7,393 nt of DNA from an uncultured Dechloromonas sp. (GTDB lineage: Bacteria; Pseudomonadota; Gammaproteobacteria; Burkholderiales; Rhodocyclaceae): the NCBI GenBank assembly GCA_946477505.1, contig CAMKYP010000191.1, positions 1 through 7,393 on the forward strand, given 5' to 3'. Positions 1 to 5,465 of the stretch are shown piece by piece. The notes under the pieces are model-generated. The model was not told where the DNA came from, searched no databases, and saw only the letters and a list, made by a program, of their open reading frames with translations. The translations under genes and the position numbers were made by a program. How positions within the stretch are numbered: position 1 is the first letter of the stretch; every line of letters starts with the position of its first letter.

Positions 1-536
1 GGTTCACTCATACGCTGGCCATCGACCCGGGCTGGTTCCTGCTCGCCGCCATCCTACTGCTGCTCGTCTATCGCGGTGCACTGACCGGACAGGTACCGCT
101 TTACCTGTCCAACAAACAAACGGTGCAAGCACTGGCCGATCTGCTGGCGGAACGCGGTACGAGCCGTTTTCTCGACCTCGGCGCCGGGCTCGGCAGCACC
201 ACCGTCCCGCTGGCCGACACGCTCCCGGAAAGCCGCTTCACCGGCTACGAAAACGCACCGCTGACCTGGCTGGCCGGACGGCTCCTCAGCATCGGTCGCC
301 CCAATATCGACTGGCGCTGGGAAGACATGTGGAAAGCCCGGCTCGGCGATTACGACGTGGTTTACGCCTTCCTCTCCCCAGCTCCGATGGCCAGGCTATG
401 GGAGAAAGTACAGGCCGAAATGAAGCCCGGTAGCGTATTCATCAGCAACAGCTTTCCGGTGCCCGGCGCCACGCCAGACCGTGTGATCGAAGTGGACTGC
501 GTGCCGCCCCGCCCGCTCTACTGCTACCAACGCTAG
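1..536 (+). CDS. Membrane-anchored class I SAM-dependent methyltransferase, FAM173/ANTKMT-like (5' end missing)
   Basis: The reading frame is open from the left edge (first full codon at position 3) to a TAG at 534-536, giving 177 visible residues; the true start lies outside the window. A hydrophobic segment (visible residues 11-23, WFLLAAILLLLVY) would anchor the protein in the membrane. A Rossmann methyltransferase core follows: motif I FLDLGAGLGS (56-65) binds S-adenosylmethionine, the acidic residue after strand 2 is E83 in GYENAP, and later landmarks are WEDMW (106-110), DYDVVYAFLSP (116-126) and KPGSVFISNSFPVPG (141-155). The hydrophobic segment before the core, the GYExxP motif, the 'DxW' element and the FPxPG-like end recall the FAM173 family, whose eukaryotic members methylate lysines of mitochondrial membrane proteins. 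That resemblance is from memory and the substrate here is unknown. The gene lies directly upstream of the histidine kinase and is probably co-transcribed with it. The methyltransferase fold is secure; the family name is inference. Confidence 0.85.
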   Translation, partial: FTHTLAIDPGWFLLAAILLLLVYRGALTGQVPLYLSNKQTVQALADLLAERGTSRFLDLGAGLGSTTVPLADTLPESRFTGYENAPLTWLAGRLLSIGRPNIDWRWEDMWKARLGDYDVVYAFLSPAPMARLWEKVQAEMKPGSVFISNSFPVPGATPDRVIEVDCVPPRPLYCYQR

Positions 537-542
537 CCCGGC

Positions 543-2648
543 ATGGCCAAGCGCAAGCCCGAAACCCTCGCCCTGAGCATCTCGCTGGTCGGTACGCTGG
601 TCGTGTTGCTGCTGTTTCTTGCCGACCTCGTCGTCGCCCGCCATCGCGACCAGGAAGCCGGCGAGCGACGACTGCAACACTTCAGCCTGATGATGGCCGA
701 GCATACGGCGCGAAGTTTCGAGGCGGTCGATGTTCTTTTGCGCGAAACAGCCACCGATCTGTCGCATAGCCGGCGCAGCTGGCGCGACTGGGATGCCAGC
801 AAGGGATGGGAATACATCGCCCAGCGCCACTCGCGCGCCATGCCGCAGTTGCGTGACCTGATCATCTTTGACGAAAAAGGCAACCAGCGTTTCATTTCGA
901 CCTATTTCCCGGCCCCCCAGATCAACGTCCGCGACCGCCCTTATTTCACGGCGCTGGAGGGTGGTGCCGAAGGGGCAACCTACGGCCCCTACATCGGACG
1001 CAACTCGGCACGCTATACCTACGGGATCGCCCGCCGCGTCACCGGCGACAACGGTCTATTCAGCGGTGCCGTGTTTGGTGCCATCGAACTGGCCTACTTG
1101 CAGGACTTCTGCTGGTCCAACCGGCTCTCCGACGACTTCGAGTCGGTTCTCATCAACGCCAAGGCCGAGATTGTCGCTTCCTGCCGACCGACCGACTTGA
1201 GTCGTCAATCGCCCATCTTGGGCGCCAAGGCCGAATCCGTGCTCTTTACCGGAAAGCTGAAGGGCCAGCTCGCCGAATTCGGCCTGAGTCGCCACAACGG
1301 CCTGCTGGTTTCGCTGGTCGCCGTGCCCGGTTTCCCGGACCTCCGTATCCTCACCGCCATCCCCGAGAGCACCGTACTCGCCAACTGGCACAATCGCCTC
1401 TTCGAACTGGGAACCATCGCCACGCTGGTGATCATTGTCCTTCTTGTCAGCACCGTTCTCGCTCGGCGGCAGTTTCGCGAGATGGCAAGAATGACAGCCG
1501 AACTGGCGGCCAGCCACGAACACCTGGAGGAACGCATTCAGGAAGCGACGTTGGAGCTGGCCGGGCAAAAAGACGCCGCCGAGCGTGCCAATACGGCAAA
1601 GAGCCGTTTCCTTGCCGCGGCGAGCCATGACTTGCGGCAACCCTTGCATGCCCTCTCGCTGTTTGCCGCCGATCTGCAGCGCCAGATTCGCGGTGCCAAC
1701 CTGCAAGAACTTCCCCATCTGGCCGAACAGATATCCGCCTCGACCGCGCTCCTGGGCGAATTGCTCGATTCGCTGCTCGACATTTCGCGACTCGATGTGG
1801 CCGGCATCAAACCGGAGCAGCGCCCCTCGCCTCTGCAACCGATCTTTCAACGTCTCGCCGATGCCTTTCGGCGGGCAGCGGCCGATCGCAACATCACCCT
1901 GCGCATTCGCCCATCCCCGCTGTGGGTCGAAACCGATCCGGTCATGCTGGAACGGATGATCGCCAACCTGTTGTCCAATGCGCTGCGCTATACCCCGCCA
2001 GGCGGTTGCGTACTGCTGGCGGCACGGCGACGGGGCAACAAGGTCGCCCTTGAAGTGAGGGACAACGGCATCGGAATTGCGCCCGAACATCAGGCAGCTA
2101 TCTTTGCCGAGTTCTATCAGGTAGGCAACGCTGCCCGCGAGCAGAACAAGGGCCTCGGCCTGGGGCTATCTATCGTCGACCGACTATCCAAGGCGCTCGA
2201 TATCGAGGTCAAACTGAAGTCGCGCACCGGAGAAGGGACTTGCTTCACGCTCCATGTCGATGGTTGCCGGCCGATCGCCCCCCAGCCAACCGCAACCAGA
2301 AAAACTGCGCCGATCGAAAAAGTCGATTGCATCGGCAGCTCGCCTGAACTACAACACTGTGCCGAACTCGCGGAACGCTGGGAATACGAGGTACGTATGC
2401 TGCCGGGCGGCGATACCGGCCAGTCCTCGCAACGTGCCGTCGTAATCGCCGACATGGCGGCGGCCGAAGCGCTCTGCCCCGGCGGTCACGCCCCCGGCAT
2501 GCCGCTCATCGTACTGCTCGACGAGCAGCAGACAGTGGCACCGGAACTGCCCGGCAACGTACACACACTACCAACGCCGGTACGGCCCGCCAAGCTACGG
2601 GCGCTGATCGGCCAGCTTCAGAAAACGCTCTCGAAATCGATACCGTAG
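543..2648 (+). CDS. Cache-domain membrane sensor histidine kinase with degenerate C-terminal receiver
   Basis: This is a 701-residue two-component sensor kinase. TM1 is about residues 9-32 and TM2 about 288-307. Between them lies a periplasmic Cache/PDC ligand-sensing region carrying the typical RDRPYF (130-135) and GPYIGRNS (148-155) segments. A short coiled coil (about 316-350) leads to HisKA with H-box ASHDLRQPLHAL, where H362 is the predicted phosphorylation site. HATPase_c follows: N box NLLSN (475-479), G1 DNGIG (507-511) and G2 GLGLGLSIV (537-545). Residues about 592-697 look like a receiver, but the acidic pair is replaced by G598/S599 and the conserved lysine by T678; only D637 could be the phosphoacceptor. 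Start: ATG 543 is the only one that retains TM1, has no clear ribosome binding site and lies 6 bases after the upstream stop, suggesting translational coupling. The 3' end overlaps the convergent response regulator by 31 bp. The ligand is not predictable. Confidence 0.93.
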   Translation: MAKRKPETLALSISLVGTLVVLLLFLADLVVARHRDQEAGERRLQHFSLMMAEHTARSFEAVDVLLRETATDLSHSRRSWRDWDASKGWEYIAQRHSRAMPQLRDLIIFDEKGNQRFISTYFPAPQINVRDRPYFTALEGGAEGATYGPYIGRNSARYTYGIARRVTGDNGLFSGAVFGAIELAYLQDFCWSNRLSDDFESVLINAKAEIVASCRPTDLSRQSPILGAKAESVLFTGKLKGQLAEFGLSRHNGLLVSLVAVPGFPDLRILTAIPESTVLANWHNRLFELGTIATLVIIVLLVSTVLARRQFREMARMTAELAASHEHLEERIQEATLELAGQKDAAERANTAKSRFLAAASHDLRQPLHALSLFAADLQRQIRGANLQELPHLAEQISASTALLGELLDSLLDISRLDVAGIKPEQRPSPLQPIFQRLADAFRRAAADRNITLRIRPSPLWVETDPVMLERMIANLLSNALRYTPPGGCVLLAARRRGNKVALEVRDNGIGIAPEHQAAIFAEFYQVGNAAREQNKGLGLGLSIVDRLSKALDIEVKLKSRTGEGTCFTLHVDGCRPIAPQPTATRKTAPIEKVDCIGSSPELQHCAELAERWEYEVRMLPGGDTGQSSQRAVVIADMAAAEALCPGGHAPGMPLIVLLDEQQTVAPELPGNVHTLPTPVRPAKLRALIGQLQKTLSKSIP

Positions 2649-3283
2649 CGAGCCACGGCAACCAGGGCCTGGGTCCGGCTGCTGACATCGAGCGTCTTGA
2701 AGACGGCGGTCGCATGAATCTTGACCGTGCCCTCCGACAAGCCCAGTTGATCGGCGATTTCACGGTTGCTCAGGCCGCGCACCATCAAGGCCAGAACCTG
2801 GGCCTGACGATCGGTCAGCCCGACCTCGTCCGGACGCACACCGTTCTTGACCGGCGGAATCGGCGTTTCGGCATCCAGCGTCGGCGCCGCGGACTGCCCG
2901 GCGGGACGGAAGATGTTGCCATCCAACACTTCACGGACCGCCGACAGCAGGGCCTCGCCGGAAAATGCCTTGGGAATGAAGCCTGACGCGCCGAGATTGA
3001 GGACACGGGTAATGGTCGGCACATCATCGAAGGCCGAAACCACCGCGACCGGCATGGCGGGGTAACGGCGACGCAGAATATCGAGTCCGGCAAAACCGTC
3101 GATACCGGGCAGCGCCAGATCGAGTAGAACCAGATCGAATTCGCCCGCGGAGTCGAGCACATTGAGGGCCGACTCGAAATCCGGGCTCTCCAGAACCGAC
3201 ACCCCGGGCTCCAACTGCCCGAGCAGGCGAACCAGGCCTTCGCGAACCAGCGCGTGGTCCTCAACCACCAACAGCTTCAACAT
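2618..3283 (-). CDS. NarL/FixJ-type response regulator (receiver + LuxR HTH)
   Basis: This 221-residue protein has the normal length and layout of the NarL/FixJ group. The receiver (about 1-120) keeps every active-site residue: acidic pair E8/D9, phosphoacceptor D55 in LVLLDLALPG, hydroxyl residue S83 and K105 in FIPKAF. A linker of about 30 residues leads to a LuxR/GerE-type helix-turn-helix (about 153-214) with LTDRQAQVLALMVRGLSNREIA and the recognition stretch LSEGTVKIHATAVF. It should be a phosphorylation-controlled DNA-binding transcription regulator. The ATG at 3281-3283 is preceded by a purine-rich ribosome binding site (TAGGGGGGAGT directly upstream). The gene is convergent with the Cache histidine kinase and their 3' ends overlap by 31 bp, so that kinase is its likely partner (inference from adjacency and from the kinase's broken receiver). 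It is divergent from the PhaM-like gene, a possible target. Target genes cannot be named from sequence. Confidence 0.93.
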   Translation of the reverse strand: MLKLLVVEDHALVREGLVRLLGQLEPGVSVLESPDFESALNVLDSAGEFDLVLLDLALPGIDGFAGLDILRRRYPAMPVAVVSAFDDVPTITRVLNLGASGFIPKAFSGEALLSAVREVLDGNIFRPAGQSAAPTLDAETPIPPVKNGVRPDEVGLTDRQAQVLALMVRGLSNREIADQLGLSEGTVKIHATAVFKTLDVSSRTQALVAVARYGIDFESVF

Positions 3284-3308
3284 ACTCCCCCCTATCTATC
3301 CGCATGCC

Positions 3309-3317
3309 AATTTATCA
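3309..3317 (-). promoter_or_regulatory. Possible extended -10 promoter element for the response regulator gene
   Basis: On the minus strand the sequence reads TGATAAATT: a TG dinucleotide, one base, then TAAATT, which matches four of six bases of the sigma70 -10 consensus. It lies about 26 bases upstream of the regulator's ATG, inside the only AT-rich patch of the divergent intergenic region. No acceptable -35 box is found at 16-18 bases, so this would have to act as an extended -10 promoter or depend on an activator. It is a weak call. Confidence 0.25.
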
Positions 3318-3330
3318 TTTTCGCATACCC

Positions 3331-3357
3331 CGCGCGCTAAATCACCGCTTGCGCGCG
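3331..3357. repeat. Perfect 7-bp inverted repeat between the regulator and phaM-like genes
   Basis: CGCGCGC (3331-3337) is repeated as its reverse complement GCGCGCG (3351-3357) across a 13-base, AT-richer spacer (3338-3350). It sits near the middle of the 168-bp divergent intergenic region, where an operator shared by both genes could lie. The arms are simple alternating CG, which arises easily by chance in GC-rich DNA, so an operator role is only a possibility. Apart from this dyad and the weak -10 element, the intergenic region shows no gene and no convincing promoter for the phaM-like gene. Confidence 0.35.
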
Positions 3358-3451
3358 ACTTTACGCCGCACCCCGGCCGAAGCCACATCAATATCACCCA
3401 AACGCTTCGATCCGGGTTTAAGATGGAAGTCCAACAAGAAGGGAGACCGAC

Positions 3452-3940
3452 ATGGCTGACGATCAAGTGCACGACCCGCTCAACTTCATGCGCAACATGT
3501 GGGGCAACATGGGGTTCTCCCTGCCCGGGATGGTGGCACCTACTTTTGATGTCGAAGAACTGGACAAGCGCATCAAGGACATGAAGGCCGTCGAGGGTTG
3601 GCTGCGCATGAACCTGTCGATGCTGCAGATGACGATTCAAGGCCTCGAGATGCAACGCACGACCGTCGGCGCGGTACAGGCCATGGGCAAGATGGCTTCC
3701 GATGCCGCGAAATCGCTGGCCCCCGATGCACCGCAACCGCCCCCCCAGCCCCACTTTTTCCAGGGCGTCGCCGACCCTGCGCACAGCACGCTTTCCGATG
3801 CCGCCATGTGGCCCTGGCAAATGATGCAGCAGATGCGCGAACAAATGCAGCAACATGCCGAAGCAGCGGCACAGGCCGCGACGGCCGCCACCGCCGAAGC
3901 GGCTGCCGTCAAGCCGAAATCGTCGCGCAGCAAGAAATAG
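3452..3940 (+). CDS. phaM: PhaM-like polyhydroxyalkanoate granule-associated regulatory protein
   Basis: This 162-residue protein has the PhaM signature: TFDVEELDKRIKDMKAVEGW (31-50) followed by LSMLQMTIQGLEMQRTTV (55-72), a helical region probably forming a coiled coil. In Ralstonia eutropha, PhaM binds PHA synthase PhaC and activates it, and also links granules to the nucleoid so that they are shared between daughter cells. Here a Pro-rich hinge (91-100) leads to a second amphipathic Met/Gln-rich helix (about 115-148), an Ala-rich stretch and a basic tail KPKSSRSKK (154-162), which could contact DNA. At 162 residues it is much shorter than R. eutropha PhaM (about 263 as I recall), with a single short basic tail. 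Methionine is abundant (17 of 162), fitting a surface that packs against hydrophobic polymer or PhaC. ATG 3452 has a good ribosome binding site (AAGGGAG). The gene stands alone, divergent from the response regulator; no phaC or phasin is in the window. Family membership is recalled, not searched. Confidence 0.82.
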   Translation: MADDQVHDPLNFMRNMWGNMGFSLPGMVAPTFDVEELDKRIKDMKAVEGWLRMNLSMLQMTIQGLEMQRTTVGAVQAMGKMASDAAKSLAPDAPQPPPQPHFFQGVADPAHSTLSDAAMWPWQMMQQMREQMQQHAEAAAQAATAATAEAAAVKPKSSRSKK

Positions 3941-3954
3941 GCAGCAATCCGGCC

Positions 3955-3979
3955 AGGCAGGCACCAAGCGCCTGCCTTT
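3955..3979 (+). terminator. Stem-loop, probable terminator between convergent phaM-like and AEC genes
   Basis: AGGCAGGC (3955-3962) pairs perfectly with GCCTGCCT (3970-3977) across a 7-base loop (ACCAAGC). It begins 15 bases after the phaM-like stop codon and ends 15 bases before the stop of the convergent permease gene. On the plus strand it is followed by only a short T run (TTT, 3977-3979), so it is a mediocre intrinsic terminator for the phaM-like gene. On the minus strand there is no T run after the stem, so for the permease transcript it may serve only as an mRNA 3'-end stabiliser. Confidence 0.5.
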
Positions 3980-3991
3980 GCGGAGCCGTTC

Positions 3992-4888
3992 TCAGCGTGA
4001 TAACCAGGCAGCCCAGCCCGGCAAGGTCAGCATCGACCCCAGCGTCGTCGCGGAAATCAGCCACGCGACGCTGCGCCCATCCCCGCCCATGCGCATGGCC
4101 AGGATGTAGGCGGAGGAAGCCGTCGGCAGGGCTGCAAACAGCACGACGATCTGGAAATTGAGCCCTGACAGGCTGAACAGGGACGCCACGCCGATCGCGA
4201 TCAGCGGCAGCACCAGCAATTTGACGGCAACCAGCCAGCCGGCGAAGACCTTGACGCCGGCTGCACCATCCAGCCGCAAGGCGGCACCGACGGTGATCAG
4301 GCCGAGGGCGATCGAGGCGTCGGCAAGACGCCCCAGAAAAGCCTGCAACGGGGCGGGCGGCACAAAGCCGGCGAGATTGAGAATGAAGCCGGTGGCCGTT
4401 CCCCAGATCAGGGGATTGCGCGCCACCTCGCGCCACAGCCCGACCTCGCCATGGCGCGCGAGCATCCATACCGAGACCAGGTTGGCAAAGGGAACCGCTG
4501 CACCGACGATCAAACCCATCGTTGCGATACCCGGCGCACCGAAGAGCATCCCGGCGACCGCCAGCGCAATGTAGGAGTTGAAACGATAGGCACACTGGAA
4601 CATCGAGGCATAGGTCAGCGCCGGCAAGCGGGTAAACAATCGGGGCACGAGGCCGAGCAGCATGCCGCCAGCCATCGCTGCAAAAGCGGTGGCCAGCAAG
4701 GGCAGGGCCGCGGCAAGATCGAGACGGGTCTTGACGATGGCGTTGATGAGCAGGGCCGGAAAAAGAATGAAATAAACCAGTTTCTCCACGCCATTCCAGA
4801 AATGGTCACCCAAGTGCATCCAGCGTCGGATACCGGCGCCGAGCAGGATCAGGGCGAAATCGGGGAGAAGGAGTAAGGCGGTATTCAT
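3992..4888 (-). CDS. AEC (auxin efflux carrier) family permease
   Basis: This 298-residue, almost wholly hydrophobic inner-membrane protein fits the AEC family in length (about 300-320) and in its two-halves layout of some ten helices. Landmarks are a first helix NTALLLLPDFALILLGAGI (2-20), the motif QCAYRFNSYIALAV (98-111), RNPLIWGTATGFILNL (157-172) in the second half, and the C-terminal LPTASSAYILAMRMGGD (254-270), which matches the conserved end of AEC permeases. Bacterial members move malate, malonate or other organic acids, but no substrate can be assigned here. Several Lys/Arg-rich cytoplasmic loops are visible. ATG 4888 keeps a complete first helix; the bases before it (AGAATGGCCGG) hold no convincing ribosome binding site, while a TAGAAT -10-like element lies about 7 bases upstream. 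The gene is alone on its strand, convergent with the phaM-like gene and divergent from nfeD. The family call is firm. Confidence 0.9.
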   Translation of the reverse strand: MNTALLLLPDFALILLGAGIRRWMHLGDHFWNGVEKLVYFILFPALLINAIVKTRLDLAAALPLLATAFAAMAGGMLLGLVPRLFTRLPALTYASMFQCAYRFNSYIALAVAGMLFGAPGIATMGLIVGAAVPFANLVSVWMLARHGEVGLWREVARNPLIWGTATGFILNLAGFVPPAPLQAFLGRLADASIALGLITVGAALRLDGAAGVKVFAGWLVAVKLLVLPLIAIGVASLFSLSGLNFQIVVLFAALPTASSAYILAMRMGGDGRSVAWLISATTLGSMLTLPGWAAWLSR

Positions 4889-4894
4889 CCGGCC

Positions 4895-4900
4895 ATTCTA
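4895..4900 (-). promoter_or_regulatory. Possible -10 element for the AEC permease gene (leaderless spacing)
   Basis: TAGAAT on the minus strand matches five of six bases of the sigma70 -10 consensus. The normal distance to a transcription start would put +1 at or next to the A of the ATG at 4888. No good -35 hexamer is seen at 16-18 bases. Together with the lack of a ribosome binding site this is compatible with a leaderless mRNA, but it could be chance. Confidence 0.3.
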
Positions 4901-4945
4901 ATTCCGGGCTGCGACCGGAGACATCGGGACAATCCACAATCGGCC

Positions 4946-4974
4946 TTGACCCTGCGCCCCAAACCCGAAATACT
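4946..4974 (+). promoter_or_regulatory. Sigma70-like promoter for the nfeD-stomatin operon
   Basis: TTGACC (4946-4951, five of six -35 consensus bases) is separated by exactly 17 bases from AATACT (4969-4974, four of six -10 bases, including the key A2 and T6). Transcription would begin near 4981, giving a very short leader that just contains the AAGGAG ribosome binding site (4984-4989) before the nfeD ATG at 4996. This is the best promoter in the window by eye. Confidence 0.5.
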
Positions 4975-4995
4975 CAGTGCAGCAAGGAGAACGCT

Positions 4996-5439
4996 ATGCA
5001 ACTTGAATGGTGGGTATGGATAGTCGGCGGCATCGGCCTGATCCTGGCCGAGTTGCTCATTCCGTCCTTTTTCGTCGTCTGGTTCGGCCTTGGCGCACTG
5101 CTCGTCGGGCTGCTCGCCCTCCTCATCCCTGGCCTGTCGCTGACCGTTCAGCTGGCAATCTGGACTGCTGCTTCGCTGGCCATGGTCATGCTCTGGTTCA
5201 AGGTCTTCAAACCGGGCTTTCACAAGACGCGGATCGGCACTGCCGCCGGCGAAGCCGTGGGTGAAATCGGCCTGCTGGTCAGCGCGGTCGCCCCCTTCGA
5301 ACGCGGCAAGGTACGCTTCCAGCGCCCCGTCCTCGGCTCTGAAGAATGGGTCTGCATGGCCGACACACCCATCGCGGCGGGAGAGCGGGTGAAGGTTGTC
5401 GCCGTTGAAGGCAGTTTCCTGACGGTCAGCAAGATTTAG
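4996..5439 (+). CDS. NfeD-family membrane protein (short form)
   Basis: This 147-residue protein is of the short NfeD class that lacks the ClpP-like protease domain. The N-terminal half is membrane-embedded: hydrophobic segments about 5-23, 25-45 and 52-69, with the characteristic GGIGLILAELLIPSFFVVW (11-29). The C-terminal part (about 78-147) is the NfeD OB-fold: IGTAAGEAVGEIG (80-92), GKVRFQRPVLGSEEWVCMA (104-122) and GERVKVVAVEGSFLTV (129-144). NfeD proteins pair with SPFH proteins encoded next to them and are thought to help build or organise membrane microdomains; the OB-fold faces the cytoplasm in the usual model. ATG 4996 has a strong ribosome binding site (AAGGAG, 6-base spacer), and a sigma70-like promoter lies just upstream. 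The stomatin gene follows after 26 bases with an identical ribosome binding element, so the two form an operon. The exact molecular role of this short form is not established. Confidence 0.92.
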   Translation: MQLEWWVWIVGGIGLILAELLIPSFFVVWFGLGALLVGLLALLIPGLSLTVQLAIWTAASLAMVMLWFKVFKPGFHKTRIGTAAGEAVGEIGLLVSAVAPFERGKVRFQRPVLGSEEWVCMADTPIAAGERVKVVAVEGSFLTVSKI

Positions 5440-5465
5440 GACGTATTTACAGCAAGGAGTCACTC

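Noticed and set aside
1056..2090. Long open frame (344 codons) on the minus strand inside the kinase gene
   Set aside because: It lies wholly antisense to well-recognised kinase domains (Cache, HisKA, HATPase_c). Its translation matches no family I know and is rich in Gly, Gln, Arg and His, as expected of a GC-rich shadow frame.
2618..2648. Frameshift or sequencing error causing the kinase/regulator overlap
   Set aside because: Both reading frames stay in register with recognisable domains up to their ends, and only short tails overlap. A natural overlap is the simpler reading, though an error cannot be fully excluded.
3296..3967. Open frame of 223 codons on the minus strand opposite the phaM-like gene
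   Set aside because: It overlaps the whole phaM-like gene and the divergent promoter region. The plus-strand product matches the PhaM pattern and has a good ribosome binding site, whereas this one looks like antisense noise.
3909..4595. Open frame of 228 codons on the minus strand overlapping the AEC permease
   Set aside because: The overlapping minus-strand frame 3992-4888 encodes a complete AEC permease; this one gives an Arg/Cys/Gly-rich product with no membrane segments.
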